Assembly (NCBI GenBank): GCA_910587175.1
Contig: CAJULH010000065.1
Location: forward strand, 1-5,461
Origin: Candidatus Gastranaerophilales bacterium
GTDB lineage: Bacteria; Cyanobacteriota; Vampirovibrionia; Gastranaerophilales; Gastranaerophilaceae
Length of the DNA: 5,461 nt
Direction of reading: 5' to 3'
In this document: one piece after another, positions 1-5,461 of the stretch
Position numbering within the stretch: the first letter of the stretch is position 1
How the letters are laid out: the number at the start of each line of letters is the position of its first letter
Notes under the pieces: model-generated
Told to the model about the DNA's origin: nothing
The model's database searches: none
Seen by the model: only the letters and a program-made list of their open reading frames with translations
Made by a program: the position numbers and the translations under genes

Positions 1-11
1 GGTTCCGTATG

Positions 12-45
12 GTGACTGGAGTTCAGACGTGTGCTCTTCCGATCT
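12..45. other. Illumina TruSeq read-2 adapter remnant (not biological)
   Basis: The bases match the 34-nt TruSeq index-side adapter exactly, beginning GTGACTGGAGTTCAGACGTG and ending GCTCTTCCGATCT. The reverse complement of that end is the familiar AGATCGGAAGAGC adapter start. Genuine genomic sequence therefore begins at about base 46. Bases 1-11 are probably also technical, such as index or library sequence, because they lie outside the adapter. The artefact reads in frame into the glycosyltransferase gene on the minus strand and gives it a false tail, IGRAHV, followed by a false stop at 23-25. On the plus strand it creates a false start reading MCSSDL. Confidence 0.97.
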
Positions 46-589
46 TTTCAAAAAACTTATTTACAGTTTTTTCTTCGCGCATAAGTTTACAGTTGAAAAT
101 TATAAAGCCCGACATATAATTTTTTTCATTTTTATTTTCAGGAAAATGCCTTTCCGGTTGATTCACTTTAATAGATTTAACGGTACAGCTCGGAACTGCT
201 CCAATCTCATACCCGTCTAAATTCATATTATATACTTCAGATAAATCTCCCTTAAATAAAACATCCACATCAGAATATATGGCTTTATCATATTCTTTTA
301 AAATTTCAGGGGTTAAAAGCCTGTAATATACAATTTCCGTCCAGGAGCCCTTGTTTCTTGGTGCACCATTAAAAATATGCGGGTCAATATAATGAAATGC
401 GATACTATGTCTTGTGTTTTTAGTCAATAAAGATAAATTTTTCTGATCTTCAAGTTTTATATCTGAATGAAAAATCCTAATGTCATAAGTTGTAGAATCT
501 TTTGCGCAATCAATAAGGCTTTTAATTGCAACAGAGGCGCCTAAAATTATTCTTGAATCAAAACAAAAAACAACAGGAATAGCGGTCAT
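46..589 (-). CDS. Glycosyltransferase family 8 protein, 3'-truncated by adapter junction
   Basis: A GT-A fold glycosyltransferase of the GT8 family, whose members include LPS galactosyl- and glucosyltransferases that use UDP-hexose. The N-terminus (PVVFCFDSRIILGASVAIKSL, residues 5-25) is the nucleotide-binding opening strand and helix. YYRLLTPEIL (88-97) precedes the metal-binding DxD motif, D107-V-D109, in YSDVDVLFKGDL. A YMSGFIIFNCKLMREE block (158-173) corresponds to the family's FNSGVxLINLxxWR region. About 181 native residues remain, against the usual 270-330, so the acceptor-side C-terminus is missing. The last codon before the junction is part adapter, and the apparent ending IGRAHV plus stop is artefact. 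The ATG at 587-589 overlaps the preceding gene's TAA by one base (TAATG) and follows a GGAAAG ribosome site about 8 nt upstream. It is the third gene of a glycosyltransferase operon. The donor and acceptor sugars cannot be told from sequence. Confidence 0.9.
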
Positions 590-1614
590 TATTTCTTTCC
601 ATCTTTCATAAAATAATTTTCATACATATAATCAAAAGGGTTTGCGTATTTTTTGCATCTTTCAAAATTGTCTAAAATAGCAGGCAGCCTTCTTTCGTAT
701 TCCTCTTTTGTACATTGTTTTAAAACCTGGTTAATATCGGATTTTTCGGTAATTTTAATAATTCCGTCAGGATTAAAGAATTTATCAATCTCGGTTGCAC
801 CAAGGTAAATGGGAATGGTTTGGTTTGCAAAAGCACTAATTAAACGCTCCGTAAAGAAATATGGCTTTACAACATTTTCAATGCAAAAAGTGTATCTGTA
901 TTCTTTCAGGGTTTCTTGAATTGGAACCATTTTGCCACCGTCAAATGTACCAAAGGTATCAGCAAGTCCTTCTCTTTTGCATTTTCTTGTAAGCTCAAGT
1001 CTGTATGTATTTAATGGAGTGCGCTTTTTCCAAGAGGAAAGGCAGGAAACATTTTTAGTCTTATTTTGATATCGATTTGGCTCTTTTAAACCGTAATAAT
1101 TTTCCCCGTCAGGTGTCGGCACCATTAATGATGTATTTGTTAAAAATGCACACATAGGAACAAATCTGGCATTATCAACGGTATTTAGAATATCTGCAGA
1201 ATGGGTAAAGATTAAATCAAAATCTTTTTCCAAACCTTTATGTCTTTTGAATATCTTGTAATCATATGGCGTAATGGCTTCGGATTCAAGCAAAAAACCA
1301 TACTTCTTATCGGGTTTTCCGACAGTTTCGAGCATAAAATTATTCGAATAAAAATGTGTCTTTAGACCAAAATTATACCTGTCCCACATAAAATATCTTG
1401 ATTGTCTGTATGGGTATATAGCATATATTGAGCTTCTTACAAAAAATTCATCTAATTTCTCGCCGTATTCATTGTATAAATTAGAACCGCTTTCAACAAA
1501 AACACCTCCGGGAGAATAAAAGGGCATGTGAATCAGTCCCGCTTTGGTTTTCAAACGCAATGGTCTTTTTCTTCTTAATATATCAACAATTTTTTGAAGC
1601 GAAGAAAATTTCAT
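589..1614 (-). CDS. GT10 family (alpha-1,3/1,4-fucosyltransferase-like) glycosyltransferase
   Basis: A 341-residue protein whose C-terminal half carries the GT10 signature. YRYTFCIENVVKPYFFTERL (239-258), then ISAFANQTIPIYLG (259-272) and FNPDGIIKI (280-288), align with the motif in Helicobacter alpha-1,3-fucosyltransferases (YKFNxxxEN...YVTEKxIDA...TIPIYWG...FNP). In that family this block binds GDP-fucose. SSWKKRTPLNTYRLELTRKC (193-212) resembles the strand and helix at the start of the donor domain. The N-terminal part (about 1-160) would be the acceptor domain and diverges from the proteins I know. I see no signal peptide or membrane helix, so it is probably cytoplasmic or peripheral to the membrane. 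The ATG follows GGGAG at 7 nt, and its first four bases overlap the upstream gene's stop (ATGA), so translation is probably coupled. Fucose as donor is inferred from the family, because no GDP-fucose synthesis genes lie in the window. Confidence 0.82.
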   Translation of the reverse strand: MKFSSLQKIVDILRRKRPLRLKTKAGLIHMPFYSPGGVFVESGSNLYNEYGEKLDEFFVRSSIYAIYPYRQSRYFMWDRYNFGLKTHFYSNNFMLETVGKPDKKYGFLLESEAITPYDYKIFKRHKGLEKDFDLIFTHSADILNTVDNARFVPMCAFLTNTSLMVPTPDGENYYGLKEPNRYQNKTKNVSCLSSWKKRTPLNTYRLELTRKCKREGLADTFGTFDGGKMVPIQETLKEYRYTFCIENVVKPYFFTERLISAFANQTIPIYLGATEIDKFFNPDGIIKITEKSDINQVLKQCTKEEYERRLPAILDNFERCKKYANPFDYMYENYFMKDGKK

Positions 1615-2705
1615 TGCTCTTCTCCCGCAGTTTTATTGATAAGATTTTTTAAATTAAGTAAAGATTCATTATATAAAGTATCAACATAAATTTTTAGATT
1701 TTGCTGCATACTTGCATATTCTATAGTACTAAGATTAATTGCTCTTTCGAATGCGTCAGTATAATTGTCCTTGTTTTTATAAAGTATTGCATTCTCATTA
1801 TTAAACCCATTAATTTTGGCAAAAGCTTCGGTTATGATACAAGGTTTTAAAAAGCCATAAACAAGTTGAAAACTGCCGCTTGTGCCGGATGTATTATAGC
1901 GAATATGACTGGGATTATTTTCATCATAGGCGGTTAATACAAAATCAGCATTTTCAATTTCCTTATACATTTTATCAAATGACAAACGCCCTTTGATATC
2001 AAAATAAGGATGCAGCTCTTTGGGCAGGTCTTTAATATGTCCTTTTCCTATTACGGTAATTTTAAAATTCTTAAAGCCTTTTTTAATAAGTGCATAAGCA
2101 GAATCAACAATCATGTTGTTGTCTTTTCTTTTGTTTCTGATGGCGCCTATAGTCACAAAATTTGTAATATCCTTGTTCTTTGGAGTAATTCTCACGTCGC
2201 CAAAATAATGCGGATTAACGACAACAGAGCCTGCATTTTTATAATTAATTTTCCTGAGCGTAATAAAATCTTCGCGCCAAGTGCCTGCATTTATTGAATT
2301 AGAAACTTCATGCTCTACAAAAAAAAGTTTAGACCTATCTGCATCATTACTAAAAGATTTATAAATATCCTCGTAATGCACACTATCGCACAATTTCCCA
2401 ACGGTAGTAACCAAAACTCCTTTTATATCAGCCAAGTCATTATTTAAAAAGTACTGTCTTATTTGTTTTTTTGATAAATAATTTATTGACAAATTTCTGT
2501 TATTAAATCGTGAAAATAAACCTTCTTTAATCCTTTCGGGCACACATAAAACAGAAACATGATACCCCAAATCCAAAAGATACTTAGCATATCCCGGCAA
2601 AACCTCGGAATGTGATTTAGAACAAGGTTCCCAAAGCAAAAAGGTATTATTCTTGATAACCGGAATTTTTGGTGCAAATAAAGATTTAATATATTTTATC
2701 AACAT
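1611..2705 (-). CDS. GT-B fold glycosyltransferase (GT4-like)
   Basis: This reads as a 364-residue two-domain GT-B glycosyltransferase. The N-terminal acceptor domain opens with TFLLWEP (21-27) and a helix-strand pattern YAKYLLDLGYHVSVLCVP (39-56). The C-terminal donor domain starts at NFVTIGAIRNKRKDNNMIVD (182-201). It continues through FKITVIGKG (214-222), the IKGRLSFDKMYKEIENADFV run (237-256) typical of GT4 proteins, and a glycine/serine-rich stretch NTSGTSGSFQLVYGFLKPCI (271-290) where family members bind the nucleotide sugar. The ATG at 2703-2705 is chosen because GGGGAG (2708-2713) lies directly upstream, although its 2-nt spacing is short. TTG at 2700-2702 would be spaced better and changes the protein by one residue. 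A TTG start at 2739-2741 would add 12 residues but has no ribosome site. This is the first gene of the operon. The sugar specificity is unknown. Confidence 0.8.
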   Translation of the reverse strand: MLIKYIKSLFAPKIPVIKNNTFLLWEPCSKSHSEVLPGYAKYLLDLGYHVSVLCVPERIKEGLFSRFNNRNLSINYLSKKQIRQYFLNNDLADIKGVLVTTVGKLCDSVHYEDIYKSFSNDADRSKLFFVEHEVSNSINAGTWREDFITLRKINYKNAGSVVVNPHYFGDVRITPKNKDITNFVTIGAIRNKRKDNNMIVDSAYALIKKGFKNFKITVIGKGHIKDLPKELHPYFDIKGRLSFDKMYKEIENADFVLTAYDENNPSHIRYNTSGTSGSFQLVYGFLKPCIITEAFAKINGFNNENAILYKNKDNYTDAFERAINLSTIEYASMQQNLKIYVDTLYNESLLNLKNLINKTAGEEQ

Positions 2706-2707
2706 TT

Positions 2708-2713
2708 CTCCCC
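2708..2713 (-). promoter_or_regulatory. Ribosome binding site deciding the GT-B gene start
   Basis: GGGGAG on the minus strand, 2 nt before ATG 2705 or 5 nt before TTG 2702. It is the only good Shine-Dalgarno match in this leader and argues against the longer TTG start at 2741. leuC in this window also has a close-spaced site (AGGA, 3 nt), so short spacing seems to be tolerated here. Confidence 0.55.
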
Positions 2714-2805
2714 GTAATAGTAAACTTTGCCCATCTTGCAAAAGTTTAGTCTAAAAGCGCACCATTTCCAGGTTTTTAAAATTAAAAGCTAATTCTTAAA
2801 TAATT

Positions 2806-2877
<72 letters not shown>

Positions 2878-2927
2878 GTGACGACTTAAAGTCTGTTTTA
2901 TTTTAAAATCTCCCGATTTCCTTCATT

Positions 2928-2956
2928 AAAATATCATCAAAATACTTAAAAAGCAA
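2928..2956 (-). promoter_or_regulatory. Candidate sigma-70-type promoter for the tRNA
   Basis: On the minus strand TTGCTT (2951-2956) is followed after 17 nt by TATTTT (2928-2933). This would start transcription about 45 nt before the tRNA's first base. The hexamers match consensus at 3/6 and 4/6 positions, which is weak in such AT-rich DNA. Position and spacing support the call more than sequence does. I found no equally good promoter between the tRNA and the glycosyltransferase genes, so the transcript might continue into them. Confidence 0.3.
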
Positions 2957-3071
2957 GTCAGAAAAATGCTATAACAATAATTCAAAGTAAAAACAACAAA
3001 CCCATGTTATAAAAAATATTTTCGTGGAATTAAAGTGTAAGGGTGACATTTAAAAAGAGTTTGTAAAGGTC

Positions 3072-3107
3072 AAAAAGGCAATCAGGACAGTACATTCTGT
3101 CCTGATT
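3072..3107 (-). terminator. Rho-independent terminator of leuC
   Basis: A perfect 11-bp stem, AATCAGGACAG (3080-3090) paired with CTGTCCTGATT (3097-3107), closes a 6-nt loop. Read on the minus strand, the hairpin is followed by GCC and then five T residues (complement of 3072-3076), as expected for intrinsic termination. There is no T run on the plus-strand side beyond the stem, so it should act mainly in the leuC direction. It begins about 52 nt after the leuC stop. Confidence 0.88.
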
Positions 3108-3159
3108 TTGCATCTACTCAATTCTGACAAATATTTTAAGTATATGTTAAACACAAAAA

Positions 3160-4398
3160 TTAGTCTGTTATATACCCTGCAATTGCGGATTTCGCTGCAA
3201 CATACGGAGAAGAAAGATAGATAAAACCTTTTGTATTTCCCATCCTGCCCTGGAAATTCCTGTTTTGGGTAGCAAGACAAACTTCATTATCTCCTAAAAT
3301 TCCACCATGCACTCCAACGCAAGGTCCGCAACCTGATGGAAGGAATGAAGCACCTGCATCGACAAAAATGTTCAACAATCCTTCATCTGCAGCCTGTTTA
3401 AATACTTTAGGCGAAGCAGGAACAATAATCAAACGTACATCAGGATGCTTTTTCCTGCCTTTTAAAACATTAGCAACCACCCTTAAATCTTCAATTCTGC
3501 CGTTTGTACAGGTGCCGACAAATACCTGGTTAACCTTCACATTGTTTAACTCACTTGCAGGCTTTGTATTATCAACAGTGTGAGGGCATGAAACAGTGCA
3601 GGGAACATCATTTGCATCTATTTCTATAATCCTTTCATATTGAGCATCTGAATCCATTTTGATTTCTTTGAATTTATCAGCACGCCCGTTATCTTTTAAA
3701 AATTCAAGTGTTTTTTCATCTGTTTCAAAAAGACCGCATTTTGCACCGGCTTCAACAGCCATATTTGCAAGCGTAAACCTTTCAGACATAGACATATTTT
3801 TAATAGTTGAACCGGTAAATTCAAGTGCTTTGTATGTGGCGCCGTCAGCACCTATCATACCTATTAAATAAAGCATCAGGTCTTTGGATGTAACATTTTC
3901 CCTAAAATTACCATTTACAACAATTTTAAAAGACTCGGGCACCTTTAACCAGGTTTTACCAAGAGCAAAAGCAACAGCAATATCTGTTGAGCCCATGCCG
4001 GTAGCAAAAGCACCCAAGGCTCCGGATGTACAGGTATGGGAATCAGCGCCTACAAGAATTTCACCAGGATTTACAAAACTTTCAACAAGTCTTTGATGAC
4101 AAACACCTTCTCCAATATCTGAAAGCACAGCTCCGTATTCTTTTGCAAATTCACGTATTACAAGATGGGAATTTGAAAGTTCTTTTCTTGGACTTGGCGC
4201 AGCATGATCTATAAAAAGAATGGTTCTTTCAGGATTTGCAAGTTTTTCTTTTCCAAGTTTTTTAAATTCCTGAATGGTCAAAGGTCCCGTACCATCCTGC
4301 ACAGCAGCAACATCCACACGGGCAATAACCAATTCTCCCGGTTTTACATCATGCCCCGCATGTTCTGAGATTATTTTTTGAGCCAAAGTTTTTGACAT
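3160..4398 (-). CDS. leuC: 3-isopropylmalate dehydratase large subunit
   Basis: This is the [4Fe-4S] subunit of isopropylmalate isomerase, which with LeuD converts 2-isopropylmalate to 3-isopropylmalate in leucine synthesis. The 412 residues fit the shorter LeuC/HacA-type subfamily (about 415-425), not the roughly 465-residue enterobacterial form. Aconitase-superfamily motifs are intact: QDGTGP (34-39), FIDHAAPSP (62-70), VGADSHTCTSGALGAFATGMGS (116-137), and the cluster cysteines C297 in GTCTNGR and C357/C360 in SGCGPCVGVHGG. The start MSKTLAQKII is typical of the family. AGGA lies 3 nt before the ATG, with GGGGA 11 nt before it. The gene looks monocistronic, with its own promoter and terminator. 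No leuD or other leucine gene is adjacent. Close relatives act on homoaconitate or dimethylmalate, and specificity depends largely on the small subunit, so the substrate is probable and not proven. Confidence 0.93.
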   Translation of the reverse strand: MSKTLAQKIISEHAGHDVKPGELVIARVDVAAVQDGTGPLTIQEFKKLGKEKLANPERTILFIDHAAPSPRKELSNSHLVIREFAKEYGAVLSDIGEGVCHQRLVESFVNPGEILVGADSHTCTSGALGAFATGMGSTDIAVAFALGKTWLKVPESFKIVVNGNFRENVTSKDLMLYLIGMIGADGATYKALEFTGSTIKNMSMSERFTLANMAVEAGAKCGLFETDEKTLEFLKDNGRADKFKEIKMDSDAQYERIIEIDANDVPCTVSCPHTVDNTKPASELNNVKVNQVFVGTCTNGRIEDLRVVANVLKGRKKHPDVRLIIVPASPKVFKQAADEGLLNIFVDAGASFLPSGCGPCVGVHGGILGDNEVCLATQNRNFQGRMGNTKGFIYLSSPYVAAKSAIAGYITD

Positions 4399-4437
4399 AC
4401 TTCCTAAATTCCCCTATAAATATTCATCATAGAATAT

Positions 4438-4467
4438 ATTATATTTAAAAAGAGAAAAAAAATGCAA
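4438..4467 (-). promoter_or_regulatory. Probable leuC promoter
   Basis: On the minus strand a perfect TATAAT -10 box (4438-4443) lies 18 nt after TTGCAT (4462-4467), a 3/6 match to the -35 consensus. It would start transcription near 4431 and leave a leader of about 32 nt. That is too short for a T-box or leucine leader-peptide attenuator, so no such control is visible. Confidence 0.5.
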
Positions 4468-4484
4468 ATCTTACAATAAGCAAT

Positions 4485-4508
4485 ATTCACATCAAATGGT
4501 ATATGAAT
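4485..4508. repeat. Imperfect inverted repeat between leuC and the patatin gene
   Basis: ATTCACAT (4485-4492) and ATATGAAT (4501-4508) pair at 7 of 8 positions around an 8-nt centre. The site lies upstream of both divergent genes, where a repressor could act. Such repeats also arise by chance in AT-rich DNA, and no known operator is recognised. Confidence 0.25.
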
Positions 4509-4537
4509 TTTTTTTAAAAAAAGTATAAAATATAAAA

Positions 4538-5461
4538 ATGGAAAATAAACAAAATGAATATTTTTGCATACTTGGCGGCGGCGGAATACGAGGGTGTTCT
4601 TATACAGGCACACTAAAAGCTATCGAAGAATTGGACTTAAAAATTTCAGGCTGGGCGGGCTCATCGATTGGTGCCGTTGTAGCCTCGCTCTATGTTGCAG
4701 GATACAATGCGGATGAAATTAATAAAATCTTTGAAGATATAAATATGGATTTTTTCAAAGATATAAATTTATCCTTGGGAAAGGATTTTGCTCTTTCAAA
4801 AGGCGGATATTTTTATGATTGGATAAAAGATAAAATTGAAAGCAGATTCTATAAAGAAAAGTATATAAAAGGCAAAATGGAGCCAGTAACATTTAAAAAA
4901 TTGGATAAAGAACTGGTTATTTTTTCTGTAAATTTAAGATATCTGAATTTTCATGAATTTTCAAAAAAAGAGACTCCGGATGCCGAAATAGCAAGCGCTG
5001 TGAGGGCATCTGTAAGCATGCCCGGATTATATAAACCTGTAATGGACGGTAAAGATTGCCTCGTAGATGGCGATTTAATAAAATGTACACCACTCTGGCG
5101 TGTCAGTGAAACAATAAGAAGCACTGATGCAAGAATTCTTGAATTCAGGCTGGAAGATAATGAAACAGAAAAAAATATAACGGGAACGGCAAGTTACCTA
5201 AATGCTGTATATAACGCCATATCGGGGTTTGCAACAGATTATATTATAGATTTATACAAAGACAAAGATAAATTTGACTATATTAAAATAAACCTGCCTG
5301 ATGTTTCTGTTGTAGATTTTATGATATCTGCAGATAAAAAAGCCGATATGGCAAAAACAGGATACGAAACAACAAAAAAATATTTTCTAGAAACATATCC
5401 AAAGAAAAGACAACATCTTTTTAAAACATATTATGAAATTGAATTATTATTAATGAAAATC
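4538..5461 (+). CDS. Patatin-like phospholipase, partial at the right edge
   Basis: A patatin-fold lipid acyl hydrolase, open for 308 codons with no stop before the window ends. It contains the glycine-rich oxyanion loop GGGGIRGCSYTGTLKAIEEL (13-32), the nucleophile elbow G41-S-S-I-G45 with catalytic Ser43, and the catalytic aspartate D177 in LVDGDLI (175-181). Usual bacterial patatins have DGG or DGA followed by an N-x-P segment. Here it is DGD followed by KCTPLWRV. ASVSMPGLYKPV (157-168) matches the conserved A-S-x-x-x-P-x-x-F/Y-x-P block before the Asp. There is no signal peptide or membrane segment, so it is probably cytoplasmic or peripheral. The start is nearly forced: an in-frame TAA lies at 4526-4528 and the next in-frame ATG falls beyond Ser43. 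Yet no Shine-Dalgarno sequence precedes it. The gene diverges from leuC. Its lipid substrate is unknown. Confidence 0.88.
   Translation, partial: MENKQNEYFCILGGGGIRGCSYTGTLKAIEELDLKISGWAGSSIGAVVASLYVAGYNADEINKIFEDINMDFFKDINLSLGKDFALSKGGYFYDWIKDKIESRFYKEKYIKGKMEPVTFKKLDKELVIFSVNLRYLNFHEFSKKETPDAEIASAVRASVSMPGLYKPVMDGKDCLVDGDLIKCTPLWRVSETIRSTDARILEFRLEDNETEKNITGTASYLNAVYNAISGFATDYIIDLYKDKDKFDYIKINLPDVSVVDFMISADKKADMAKTGYETTKKYFLETYPKKRQHLFKTYYEIELLLMKI

Larger units (their letters stand above)
2878..3159. other. Intergenic gap between tRNA and leuC
   Basis: This 282-nt AT-rich stretch holds the leuC terminator (about 3072-3107) and a candidate tRNA promoter (2928-2956). Apart from short random reading frames I see no gene, repeat array or RNA family in it. 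leuD, which often follows leuC, is not here. Confidence 0.7.

Noticed and set aside
29..220. Plus-strand reading frame starting MCSSDLFKK
   Set aside because: Its start lies inside the adapter and the rest is antisense to the GT8 gene.
2010..2297. Plus-strand frame of 95 codons inside the GT-B gene
   Set aside because: It is antisense to a well-supported glycosyltransferase domain and has no recognisable motifs.
2970..3050. Minus-strand 26-codon hydrophobic reading frame starting MSPLHFNST
   Set aside because: No ribosome site precedes it, and such frames are common by chance in AT-rich spacer DNA.
3080..3107. The perfect inverted repeat as a possible operator or transposon end
   Set aside because: A T run follows it on the leuC strand and it lies just past the leuC stop, which fits an intrinsic terminator. 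No second copy is seen.
2878..3159. Possible CRISPR array, riboswitch or small RNA in the largest gap
   Set aside because: No spaced direct repeats and no conserved riboswitch core were seen, and the only strong structure is the terminator.
3050..3280. Minus-strand frame of 76 codons across the end of leuC
   Set aside because: It overlaps the conserved leuC C-terminus in another frame and the terminator hairpin, shows no family features and has no good ribosome site.
3368..4214. Several plus-strand frames of 62-71 codons
   Set aside because: All lie antisense to leuC, whose motifs are continuous through the region.
4404..4613. Minus-strand frame of 69 codons across the leuC-patatin spacer
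   Set aside because: It overlaps the leuC promoter and the patatin N-terminus with its oxyanion loop, and its composition is that of AT-rich noncoding DNA.

Overview
This AT-rich bacterial window uses the standard genetic code. It looks like part of an assembled contig from an uncultivated, possibly host-associated bacterium. The reasons are a 34-base Illumina adapter remnant at the left end, strong A/T bias in third codon positions and intergenic DNA, a tRNA gene without an encoded CCA end, and surface-glycan glycosyltransferases. Nothing here fixes the taxon. Lineages such as gut Gastranaerophilales or AT-rich Firmicutes are guesses only.

Layout, left to right. Bases 1-45 are technical: a possible index remnant, then the adapter at 12-45. 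Bases 46-2705 hold three tightly overlapping minus-strand glycosyltransferase genes. In transcription order they are a GT-B (GT4-like) enzyme, a GT10 fucosyltransferase-like enzyme, and a GT8 enzyme whose C-terminus is lost at the adapter junction. Overlaps of 4 bp (ATGA) and 1 bp (TAATG) indicate one operon for a cell-surface glycan, which may contain fucose. A minus-strand tRNA with anticodon CAT lies at 2806-2877, just upstream of that operon, with no obvious terminator between them. A 282-base gap (2878-3159) holds a candidate tRNA promoter and a clear intrinsic terminator. That terminator ends the next minus-strand gene, leuC (3160-4398), the large [4Fe-4S] subunit of 3-isopropylmalate dehydratase. 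leuC has its own promoter and no adjacent leuD.

The 139-base spacer 4399-4537 separates leuC from a divergent plus-strand gene for a patatin-like phospholipase. That gene has a complete catalytic Ser-Asp dyad and runs off the right edge without a stop. It has no Shine-Dalgarno sequence, although an in-frame stop just upstream leaves almost no other choice of start.

I see no convincing new biological system. The surest unusual observation is technical: adapter sequence fused in frame to a gene, giving a false C-terminal peptide. The biological points worth a second look are the possible fucosylated surface glycan operon, the solitary leuC, the tRNA of ambiguous identity, and the SD-less patatin start with its variant DGD motif.
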